DNA from: Deinococcus actinosclerus | GTDB lineage: Bacteria > Deinococcota > Deinococci > Deinococcales > Deinococcaceae | DNA length: 64,000 nt | Assembly: GCF_001507665.1 (NCBI RefSeq) | Contig: NZ_CP013910.1 | Coordinates: forward strand, 1,797,501-1,861,500 | Direction of reading: 5' to 3' | Part shown: in pieces, positions 53,063 to 60,328 of the stretch | Position numbering within the stretch: position 1 is the stretch's first letter | Layout: the number at the start of each line of letters is the position of its first letter | Notes under the pieces: generated by a model | Database searches by the model: none | The model's input: only the letters and a program-made list of their open reading frames with translations | Told to the model about the DNA's origin: nothing | Translations under genes and position numbers: made by a program

Positions 53063-55128
53063 ACAACAAGGTGCTGGCGGGTGGCGTGGTGGATACGTCG
53101 CATGATCAGGAAGCGCTGCGGGTGTACTTCCGCGAGAAGGTCAACCCGAACACCGTGACCTTTCCCAGCCTGGAGGAGAAGATCGCCACGCTGACGGAAC
53201 GGGGCGTGTGGGACCCGGCGGTGTTCGCGCGCTTCACACCGCAGGAGGTCCGCGCCGTGTTCGAGCGAGCGTACAGCCTGAACTTCCGCTTCCGGTCATT
53301 CATGGGCGCGTTCAAGTTCTACAGCGAGTACGCGACCATGACGCCTGACCGCAGGCAGTGGCTGGAGCGCTACGAGGACCGCCTGAGCGTCACGGCGCTG
53401 GCCCGCAGCGAGTCGCTGCCGGAAGCGCTGGAACTCGTGGAGCATCTGGTCAACCAGACGTTCACGCCCGCCACGCCCACCCTGATGAACTCCGGGAAGG
53501 CGAACACCGGGCGGCTGGTGAGCTGCTTCCTGCTCCAGGACTGCACGGACAACCTGGATTCGATCACGAAGACGCTGTCGTTCGTGGCGGAACTCAGCAA
53601 GGGCGGCGGCGGGATCGGCGTGGAGGTCAGCAACCTGCGTGCGCGGGGCGAGAGTCTGCGCGGCATCCAGAACGTCACGAAGGGCGTGATGGGCGTGGCG
53701 AAGATGCTGGACAACATGCTGCGCTACGCGGATCAGGCGGGACAGCGGCCCGGCGCGGGCGCGATCTACCTGAGCGTCATGCACCCGGACTTCCTGGACA
53801 CCCTGAGCGCGAAGAAGATCGCCTCGGACGAGGACGCCCGCCTGAAGACCCTCTCGATGGGCGCAACCATCCCGGACATCTTCCTGGAGAGGGCGCGCGC
53901 CGGGCAGGACATCTATCAGTTCTACCCGCACTCGCTGTTCCAGGAGACCGGGCGCGAGTTCACCAGCATCGACTGGACGCGCGAGTATGAGACGCTGGCC
54001 GCCAACCCGCGCCTGCGCAAGAAACTCGTGTCGCCCCGCCGCATCCTGGAGGACATCGCCGTCACGCAGGGCGAGAGCGGCTACCCGTACCTGCTGTTCG
54101 AGGGCAACGCGAACCGCGCGAACCCCATCCCGAACGTCGGGACGATCAAGATGAGCAACCTGTGCAGCGAGATCCTGCAACCCACCCTCCCCAGCACCTT
54201 CCACGCCTACGGGCAGGAGGACAGGGACCAGGTGGGTCTGGACGTCAGCTGCAACCTCGCGTCACTGGTCATTGAGCAGAGCCTCGCGAGCGGCGACCTG
54301 GGGCGCGTGGTGCGCTCGGCGGTGAAGCTGCTGGACAACGTGGCCCGCTCGACCAGCATCCACGAGGTGCCGGCCGTGAAACGCGCCAACGAGGAGATGC
54401 GCAGCGTCGGCCTGGGCGCGATGGGCCTGCACTCGTTCCTGGCGAAGAACGAACTCGTGTACGGCAGCCCAGAGGCGCTGGAGTTCGTGAACGTGTACTT
54501 CGCCGCCGTGCACTACCACGCCCGCCGCACCAGCATGCAGATCGCGCGGGACACCGGCTTCGTGTTCCAGGGCTTCCAGGGCAGCCGTTACCAGACCGGC
54601 GAGCACTTCGCGCAGTACCTGACCCAGGATTTCCTGCCGGTCACGCCCGAGGTCGCCGCGCTGTTCAAGGGGCACGACCTCCCCACCCGCGCCGACTGGC
54701 AGAGGCTCGTGCAGGACATCCAGACATACGGGCTGGCGCACTCCTTCGTCATGGCCATCGCCCCGACGGGCAGCATCAGCTACGTCAGCAACGCCTCGGC
54801 CAGCATCATGCCCATCACCGAACGCGTCGAGACCCGCACGAGCAACAAGGCCCGCACCATCTACCCCATGCCGCACTTAAGCGAGATGACCGAATGGTTC
54901 TACGAGGAAGCGTACGACATGGACCAGCAGCGCGTGATCGACACCGTCGCCGCCGCGCAGCGCCACGTGGACCAGGGCATCTCCTGCACGCTCTTCGTGC
55001 CCAGCAACGCCAGCACCCGCACCCTGCAACGCTACTACCTGTACGCCTACGCGCGGGGCCTGAAAACGCTGTACTACACGCGCCTGCGCAAGGTTAGCAT
55101 CGACGAGTGCCTGAACTGCGCCATCTGA
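53041..55128 (+). CDS. nrdE: Class Ib ribonucleotide reductase large subunit NrdE
   Basis: NrdE reduces ribonucleoside diphosphates to deoxy forms. The 695-residue protein has an N-terminal Rib_reduct_N part and the active-site first Cys in GRLVSCFLLQ. The loop NLCSEILQP (second site) and the MGLHSFLAKN region precede the C-terminal DECLNCAI tail, whose Cys pair passes electrons from NrdH. It lacks the N-terminal ATP cone of class Ia. No intein interrupts it, unlike the D. radiodurans homologue. It starts inside nrdI, with AAAGGACG upstream of ATG 53041. Confidence 0.95.
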   Translation: MDPWIELNNKVLAGGVVDTSHDQEALRVYFREKVNPNTVTFPSLEEKIATLTERGVWDPAVFARFTPQEVRAVFERAYSLNFRFRSFMGAFKFYSEYATMTPDRRQWLERYEDRLSVTALARSESLPEALELVEHLVNQTFTPATPTLMNSGKANTGRLVSCFLLQDCTDNLDSITKTLSFVAELSKGGGGIGVEVSNLRARGESLRGIQNVTKGVMGVAKMLDNMLRYADQAGQRPGAGAIYLSVMHPDFLDTLSAKKIASDEDARLKTLSMGATIPDIFLERARAGQDIYQFYPHSLFQETGREFTSIDWTREYETLAANPRLRKKLVSPRRILEDIAVTQGESGYPYLLFEGNANRANPIPNVGTIKMSNLCSEILQPTLPSTFHAYGQEDRDQVGLDVSCNLASLVIEQSLASGDLGRVVRSAVKLLDNVARSTSIHEVPAVKRANEEMRSVGLGAMGLHSFLAKNELVYGSPEALEFVNVYFAAVHYHARRTSMQIARDTGFVFQGFQGSRYQTGEHFAQYLTQDFLPVTPEVAALFKGHDLPTRADWQRLVQDIQTYGLAHSFVMAIAPTGSISYVSNASASIMPITERVETRTSNKARTIYPMPHLSEMTEWFYEEAYDMDQQRVIDTVAAAQRHVDQGISCTLFVPSNASTRTLQRYYLYAYARGLKTLYYTRLRKVSIDECLNCAI

Positions 55129-55344
55129 CGGCGGAACGGGGGACGGGGTGGCATCGGACTACACGACTGACCGTCCGAGGGTCGAAGAGTCAAAGGGTCA
55201 AAGAGTCTAGGAAAAGCCCCTCTGCCAAACCATTCTTAGACCCTCAGACGTTTAGACCCTTGGACAGTTAGACCCTCAGCCCCTTCCCTCAAGTCGCCAC
55301 CGGATAGACCCCCTCTCCCCTCTCCAACCCCTGTGAGACCTGAT
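55129..55344 (+). other. nrdE-nrdF spacer with repeat arrays
   Basis: 216 nt without an ORF, much more than other gene gaps in the operon. It holds the inverted 16-bp repeat arrays described at 55177-55282 and one more TAGACCCC at 55304. The ribosome site of nrdF is poor (GTGAGACC). Confidence 0.7.
55177..55282 (+). repeat. Inverted arrays of 16-bp repeats between nrdE and nrdF
   Basis: Left array: GAGGGTCGAAGAGTCA (55177-55192) and AAGGGTCAAAGAGTCT (55193-55208). Right array: CTTAGACCCTCAGACG (55235-55250), TTTAGACCCTTGGACA (55251-55266), GTTAGACCCTCAGCCC (55267-55282). GGGTC in the left units is complementary to GACCC in the right ones, so the transcript can fold into alternative long stems around a 26-nt centre. 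Confidence 0.85.
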
Positions 55345-56421
55345 ATGACCCGAGCCCCCTTTACCGCCACGAACTGGAGCGACCCGGAAGACAGCTTCTC
55401 GGTCACGTTCTACGAGAAGTACACGTCCCAGCTGTGGTTCCCCGACGAGATTCCGCTGACGAACGACGCGATTCACTGGAAGAGCCTGACCGAGCAGGAA
55501 CGCTGGACGTACATGCACGCCTCGGCGGGCCTGAATGCGCTGGACACGCTCCAGGGCGAGGTGGGCATGCCGGGCCTGCGCGGCCTCGTGTACGGCCACA
55601 TCCGCAAGGCGACCCTGCAATTCCAGGGGATGATGGAGGACATTCACGCGCGCAGCTACAGCCTGATGAACAAGACGTTCCTGACGACCACCGAGGAACG
55701 CGCCGTGTTCGCGTGGGTGGAGGCGCAGCCGCAGCTTCAGTTCAAGATTCAGTTCATCGAGGACGTGTTCCGCGACCCGGACACCAGCGACTTCGGCCTG
55801 TGGCGGAAGATGGTCGTGTCGTGCATGCTGGAAACCGCGCTGTTCTACAGCGGCTTCTACTACCCGCTGCTGCTGGCCGGGCAGGGCCGCATGGTGGCGG
55901 CCGGGGAGATCTTCAACCTGATCATCCTCGACGAGGCGGTGCACGGCGTGTACGTGGCGCTGCTGGCGCAGGAGAAGTTCGCCGCGCTGACCGATGACGA
56001 GCAGGCGCAGGCGCTCGAGTGGTACGAGCAGAGCCTCAACACGCTGTACCGCAACGAACTGGCGTACACCGAGGTGCTGTACGGCGGCGTGAACCTCGCC
56101 CACGACGTCGCCACGTTCATCCGCTTCAATTTCAACGTGCTGGCCGACAACCTCGGCCTCAAACGCCGCTTCCCCGACGAGGACGTGAATCCCGTCGTGC
56201 TGAACGGCATCCGCTCACGCGGCACCACCCACGACTTCTTCAGCGCCAAGGGCAGCAGCTACGCCAAACTCCGCGTCGAGGCCCTCACCGACGACGACTT
56301 CAGCGAACTCTGGCCCGCTCAGGCGGATTCCGTCTGTTCCGTTGACCACCCGGCACAGCACCGGGCGGCCAACTCCACGCCCGGAACCCTTACCGCTCCT
56401 ACTCGCATCCGCTCGGATTGA
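55345..56421 (+). CDS. nrdF: Class Ib ribonucleotide reductase small subunit NrdF, with repeat-derived tail
   Basis: NrdF carries the metal-tyrosyl radical. The 358-residue protein has the ferritin-like bundle with ligands in LDTLQGEVGMPG, MEDIHARSYS (E-x-x-H), FIEDVF and ILDEAVHGVY (E-x-x-H). The conserved C-terminal part ends around LTDDDFSELW. The last 31 residues (ADSVCSVDHPAQHRAANS and on) are read from nrd element copy B, and the stop codon lies in its hairpin 2. The C terminus of NrdF normally docks on NrdE, so this replaced tail is notable. ATG 55345 is preferred over GTG 55333. Confidence 0.93.
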   Translation: MTRAPFTATNWSDPEDSFSVTFYEKYTSQLWFPDEIPLTNDAIHWKSLTEQERWTYMHASAGLNALDTLQGEVGMPGLRGLVYGHIRKATLQFQGMMEDIHARSYSLMNKTFLTTTEERAVFAWVEAQPQLQFKIQFIEDVFRDPDTSDFGLWRKMVVSCMLETALFYSGFYYPLLLAGQGRMVAAGEIFNLIILDEAVHGVYVALLAQEKFAALTDDEQAQALEWYEQSLNTLYRNELAYTEVLYGGVNLAHDVATFIRFNFNVLADNLGLKRRFPDEDVNPVVLNGIRSRGTTHDFFSAKGSSYAKLRVEALTDDDFSELWPAQADSVCSVDHPAQHRAANSTPGTLTAPTRIRSD

Positions 56422-56449
56422 ACTGGTTTTACAAACCAGTCAATCGGAG
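56332..56449 (+). repeat. Structured nrd element, copy B (end of nrdF to nrdH)
   Basis: Aligns gap-free to 52496-52613. Hairpin 1 is conserved with one G-C to T-A paired change and two A-C mismatches. Hairpin 2 (56416-56428 with 56434-56445, one bulged A) has new sequence in its upper part but keeps pairing. TCGGAG follows hairpin 2 in both copies. Translation of nrdF runs through most of it. Confidence 0.85.
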
Positions 56450-56469
56450 TCATTTTGAGGAGATCGCCC

Positions 56470-56736
56470 ATGACTGACCCAAGACCCTTCGTGCTGTTCA
56501 CGCAGGACCAGTGCCCACAGTGCGAGACCCTCAAGCGCATGCTGACCCTCCCCCTGCGCGGCGCGTTCGACGACCAGATCGAAGTGCTGCACCGCCAGCA
56601 GAACCCCGACGCATTCACCGCCCTGGCCGACGCGCACGCCCTGGCCCGCACCCCGGCCCTGCTGCACCGCCCCAGCGGAAAGCTGCTGCTCGACACCGGC
56701 AGCCTCGGCGCGGTCAAGGCGTTCCTGACGCAGTAG
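56470..56736 (+). CDS. nrdH: Glutaredoxin-like thiol redox protein (NrdH-like)
   Basis: An 88-residue thioredoxin-fold protein with the redox motif CPQC (residues 15-18, in LFTQDQCPQCETLKRML) and the cis-Pro in ALARTPALLH. NrdH proteins reduce the C-terminal cysteines of NrdE. The motif differs from the usual C(V/M)QC by CPQC, so a general glutaredoxin-like role is possible, but the position after nrdF supports NrdH. GAGGAG lies 9 nt before ATG 56470. Confidence 0.85.
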   Translation: MTDPRPFVLFTQDQCPQCETLKRMLTLPLRGAFDDQIEVLHRQQNPDAFTALADAHALARTPALLHRPSGKLLLDTGSLGAVKAFLTQ

Positions 56737-56792
56737 GAATATGACCCCAGGCACGCCTGTCACAGCGTTTTTCAGCTGAATTCGGCTTACAG

Positions 56793-56798
56793 TAGACT
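56793..56798 (+). promoter_or_regulatory. -10 box of the 56805 gene (leaderless)
   Basis: TAGACT ends 6 nt before GTG 56805. Confidence 0.6.
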
Positions 56799-56804
56799 GA
56801 CCGG

Positions 56805-57689
56805 GTGAATCTCCGCGCGACTGTTCTTGGACTGTTCCTCTTCACATCTGCCGCATCTGCCGAGCTGTGCTTCCCGCAGTACGTCCCGCAGGAAGAGAAT
56901 GCGTGGAGCGTGTTCACCAGCATGACGCTCCCCAGCAACACCATCGAGAAGTTCTTCGATGACAATGGCAAGCTTGAACGCTGGACAGAAACCACGTTCG
57001 ACGGCCGGACATTGACGCGCAACATCTACGTCGTGGATGCCTTCGCCAGCAGGACGACCGTCACCGCACAGGTCAACCAGGGCGTCTTTCAGCGGGCCCG
57101 GAAATGGTTCGTGCCGGGAGACGACATCGACCTGCCGTCCTCACGCGAAGACCGGGTCAAGACACTCGGGCAGGTCAACCTCAACGCGGGCCGCTTCGGG
57201 CCAACTGACATCACGCTGAACTATGACGGGACCGGTCGCCCCCTTTACCTGAAAATGAACGTTCCAGAGCTCTACAACGCCAAGGACATCGAGATTGCCT
57301 GCCAATACCCCAGCCCACAACAGGTGATCATGACCGAGACGCTCTACGGCCAGACCATAACCACCACCGCCGAACTGAACGAACGCGGTCAACTCAGTAG
57401 ACTGACCAGGAAAGGCGGATCGACAGGCTCCGTCACCGTTTTCGGCGCGCCAGACGCCCAGCGTCGCATCGTGTACACCACGGCCCGGCTGGACGGCTTC
57501 GTGACGGAGAACGGCACGCTCCTTCTGGACGAGCAGGGCCGAGTCGTGAATGAGACCTCCACCGCCACCCAGTTTGGAAAGGAAACGAGCGTCACAACCT
57601 GGGAATACAATGCTCAGGGACAATGGACCGCCAAAACCCTGACGATTGCGGGGCGCACCTACCGCACGACGCGCACCATCCAGAACTAG
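56805..57689 (+). CDS. Secreted protein with repeated D/N-x-x-G hairpins, lower G+C
   Basis: A 294-residue exported protein of unknown function. Signal peptide MNLRATVLGLFLFTSAASA, then about five short units such as FDDNGKLERWTET, YDGTGRPLYLKMN, LNERGQLSRLTRK, LDEQGRVVNETST and YNAQGQWTAKTLT. These have the beta-hairpin pattern of YD/MORN-like repeats. Base composition and codon use (AAC/AAT, ATC and TCC mixed) are less G+C-rich than neighbours, and an IS630 element follows 38 bp after the stop, both suggesting acquired DNA. GTG 56805 is set by the leaderless box. Confidence 0.75.
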   Translation: MNLRATVLGLFLFTSAASAELCFPQYVPQEENAWSVFTSMTLPSNTIEKFFDDNGKLERWTETTFDGRTLTRNIYVVDAFASRTTVTAQVNQGVFQRARKWFVPGDDIDLPSSREDRVKTLGQVNLNAGRFGPTDITLNYDGTGRPLYLKMNVPELYNAKDIEIACQYPSPQQVIMTETLYGQTITTTAELNERGQLSRLTRKGGSTGSVTVFGAPDAQRRIVYTTARLDGFVTENGTLLLDEQGRVVNETSTATQFGKETSVTTWEYNAQGQWTAKTLTIAGRTYRTTRTIQN

Positions 57690-57726
57690 GGACGGTCTTC
57701 CCGCAAGGCGGCTGCTCCTATCCGAC

Positions 57727-58735
57727 CTATTGATAACGGCATAAGTTCGAGTCCATCAAATGTTGAGGCAGGTCGATGTACCGAACCCGCTGCCAGGCCT
57801 TCACCAGCTTCGCTTTCAGCATGCCCACTGAGCGGGCACAGAAGTTCCCCAGCACATTCCGCTTCACGTACGCCCACACCAGCTCGATCGGATTCAACTC
57901 TGGAGCGTAAGGCGGCAAAAACACCAGCGACAGGCGTTCGTGGAGATCCACGAACGCCTGAGTTGCCTTCGCTCGGTGAATGCCCGCGTTGTCCAGCACC
58001 ACCACGATCTCCCCCTGCGCATGGCGCAACAGATGCTGGAAGAACCGGATGACGTCCCCACTCCGGATCGCCCCAGGCTTCGTGTGCTGGAAGAATCGAC
58101 CGTCCGAGGTGATCGCCCCGATGGTCGAGAGTTTTTCCCAGTTGGCCGGGAGTGTGACCAGGGGCGTGACGCCCCTGGTCGACCACGTTCGTCTTCGCAC
58201 GCCTTTCAGCGAGAAGCCAACCTCATCCAGGTACACCAGGGTTGCGCCCTGCGCGACCTTTTTTTCCCAACTCCGGAGCCACCTGTTCTTTCCAGGACGC
58301 GATCCGGAGTTCATTACGTTCTGCTGCCCGTCCATCCGGCATCTGGGGCGTGAACCCCAGCTGACGAAGAATTCTCCGGACGTGATCGGGGTGGTACCAC
58401 ACGTCGAAGTGCCGCCCGATCAGGTCTGCGACTCGTCTGGTGCTCCAGGTCGGATCAGGGAAGCCGTGGTGCAGCGCACCCTCCCGCAGGAGGGTGCGGA
58501 CCTGTTCGAGCTGGGCGGCGGTGAGTCGGGATGGGCGTCCTGTCGTCACCGTTGCCTGGAGACTGCCGGTGCGCTTCAGGCGTTTCTTCCAGTTACTGAC
58601 GGTGTGGACGGACACGCCAAAGTGATCGGCAATCGCCTGCTGTGAATGCTGGCCCCCTTGAAGCCAGGGGGTCGCCGCCAGTCGGCGTTCCTCCAGCTGC
58701 GCCCGGGAGTACTTGGATGGATGCCATTCAGCCAC
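57727..58735 (-). CDS. IS630 transposase, two frames joined by -1 frameshift
   Basis: Frame A (58735-58223) starts MAEWHPSKYSRAQLEERRLA and has the helix-turn-helix AIADHFGVSVHTVSNWKKRL and a second winged-helix part. Frame B (to 57727) carries the DDE catalytic core: Asp in VYLDEVGFS, Asp in VVLDNAGIH, Glu in APELNPIELVW. The frames overlap at a run of seven A followed by GG (58265-58259 read on minus), a canonical A-AAA-AAG slippage site. A -1 shift there joins GKK to KVAQGATLVYLDE, giving a product of about 336 residues. Confidence 0.9.
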
Positions 58736-58775
58736 ACCTCCAGCATACCAGCTCGTATTTACGTCGCTATCAATA
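57728..58775 (-). mobile_element. IS630-family insertion sequence
   Basis: A complete element of about 1.04 kb. Imperfect terminal inverted repeats are CTATTGATAACGGCATAAG at 57727 onward and, on the other strand, CTATTGATAGCGACGTAAA ending at 58776 (25-bp arms with 5 differences). TA dinucleotides border both ends (57728-57729 and 58774-58775), the target duplication typical of IS630/Tc1. It carries one transposase in two overlapping frames. Confidence 0.9.
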
Positions 58776-58831
58776 GTTCACCCGAGCACCACGCTATCCA
58801 AGCGGCTGACAAGAACCGCCACACCCTTCTC

Positions 58832-59431
58832 TCATTCCACACCCAGCGCCGCCAGTTCCTCGCGGAGCTGCGCGGCGTTCTCGTAGCGGATGGCGTGCAT
58901 GCCGACCCGGCGGGCGGCTTCGGTGTTCTGGGCTCGGTCGTCGATCATGACGGCCTCGTGCGGGGCGACGGCGGCCAGGGTGAGGGCGGCGCGGTAGATG
59001 GCGGGGTTGGGTTTCATGAGTTCCAGCGTGGAGGACGTGAAGAACGCCAGCAGGAAGTCGCTGAGGCCGAAGGTGCGGATGCGGTGGTCGTTCAGGTCGC
59101 GGCCCTCGTTGTTCAGGGCGTACAGGCGGTGGCGCGTGGCGAGGTCGCGGGCGAGGGCCAGGGCGCCCTCGTGCGGGGTGCTCTGCGCCTCCATCGCGGC
59201 GCGGAACTCGCCCGGCGTGAAGGTCTGCGGGTGGCAGAACACGGTCTGCTCCAGGTACTCGTCCAGGGTCATGCGGCCCAGTTCCAGTTCGGGCACGGCC
59301 AGCTTGTGGCGTTCACCAAAGTCCGTGGCGTCCAGCCCGAACTGCGCGGCGACGACGGCACGCTGCTCGCGGTCCCAGCCGTTGCTGAGCAGGACCCCGC
59401 CGATGTCGAAGAAGAGGGCGCGGATGGTCAT
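58832..59431 (-). CDS. HAD-superfamily hydrolase
   Basis: A 199-residue phosphatase-type HAD protein. Motif I is FFDIGGVLLSNGW, where the second Asp of the usual DxD is replaced by Gly, as in haloacid dehalogenase and YihX-like groups. Motif II is in LYALNNEG, motif III the Lys of LMKPNPAIY, motif IV AVMIDDRAQN. YihX-like sugar-phosphatases share FDxGGVL. TACCCT 6 nt before ATG 59431 defines the start. Confidence 0.87.
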   Translation of the reverse strand: MTIRALFFDIGGVLLSNGWDREQRAVVAAQFGLDATDFGERHKLAVPELELGRMTLDEYLEQTVFCHPQTFTPGEFRAAMEAQSTPHEGALALARDLATRHRLYALNNEGRDLNDHRIRTFGLSDFLLAFFTSSTLELMKPNPAIYRAALTLAAVAPHEAVMIDDRAQNTEAARRVGMHAIRYENAAQLREELAALGVE

Positions 59432-59437
59432 GCCCGC

Positions 59438-59443
59438 AGGGTA
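59438..59443 (-). promoter_or_regulatory. -10 box of the HAD gene (leaderless)
   Basis: TACCCT on the minus strand ends 6 nt before ATG 59431. Confidence 0.6.
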
Positions 59444-59530
59444 CGCCCGTGACAGACCGGGGCCGCCTGATCGCCAAGGAAGGGTGAGGTGCCGCGCCCC
59501 CGCCGTCCTCCCGATGAGGGAGGATGGAGC

Positions 59531-60277
59531 ATGCGTTCCGTCATGGTGCCTGGCCTGACCCTCCCGCCCCTGGCCGGGGCGGAGCGGCTGGAGGTGAGCG
59601 GGCACGGGGTCCGGCTCGGTGGGTACGTGTGGCCGCAACCTCAGGCCGCGCCGCTGTTCGTGCTGCTGCACGGGTACGGGCAGGACGCCGCCGCGATGGT
59701 CCGGCCGGCTGAGGCCTTGCAGGCGCGGGGCGCGGCGGTCGTGAGCCTCTCGATGCGCGGCTGGCGCGGTTCCGGGGGGTGCGACGACTACGGGCGCAGT
59801 CATCCGGCTGATCTCCGGGCAGCCCTGGGAGACGTCCGGGCGCGTGTGCCCGCCTCGTCGGTGGTGCTGCTGGGCTTCTCGATGGGTGGCCTGATGGCCC
59901 TGCTGGCCGCTCGGCAGGGCGTGGGCGTCCCGCTGGATGGGGTGGTGGCCGTCAGCGCGCCCACCGACCTGCGGCGCGTGTATGAGACGACCGGGTACCG
60001 GGGGCTGCGCCGCTACTACGACGCGGTGCTCACGCCGGAGCAGTGGGTCAGCTGTTCTCCGGCGCGTTTCACGCGGGGCTGGCGCGTACCGACGCTGAAT
60101 GTGGTGGGCCTGCGCGATACCATCTGCCCGCCGTGGGAGGGGCAGAGCTTCGCGGCCGCCGTGCGTGGGGGGCTGGTGGAAGTGCCGGATATGGGCCACG
60201 AGCCCGGGCCGGACCACTGGCCGGTGATCGTGGAGGCGGCCCTGGCCCGGTTTGCTCCGGCCCTGGCGCAGCGCTGA
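59531..60277 (+). CDS. Alpha/beta-fold hydrolase
   Basis: A 248-residue cytoplasmic esterase-type hydrolase. The oxyanion region FVLLHGYGQDAAAM lies near 42-55. The nucleophile elbow is LLGFSMGGLM (Ser about 119), an acid is likely in GLRDTICPPW (about 199), and His in MGHEPGPDHW (about 222-230). Substrate unknown. GGATGGAG precedes ATG 59531. The gene is divergent from the HAD gene and convergent with polA. Confidence 0.85.
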   Translation: MRSVMVPGLTLPPLAGAERLEVSGHGVRLGGYVWPQPQAAPLFVLLHGYGQDAAAMVRPAEALQARGAAVVSLSMRGWRGSGGCDDYGRSHPADLRAALGDVRARVPASSVVLLGFSMGGLMALLAARQGVGVPLDGVVAVSAPTDLRRVYETTGYRGLRRYYDAVLTPEQWVSCSPARFTRGWRVPTLNVVGLRDTICPPWEGQSFAAAVRGGLVEVPDMGHEPGPDHWPVIVEAALARFAPALAQR

Positions 60278-60328
60278 CCTTGCGTCCGGCGGGGCAGCCG
60301 GCACCTCACAGGCGGCCAGCGCACGCCC

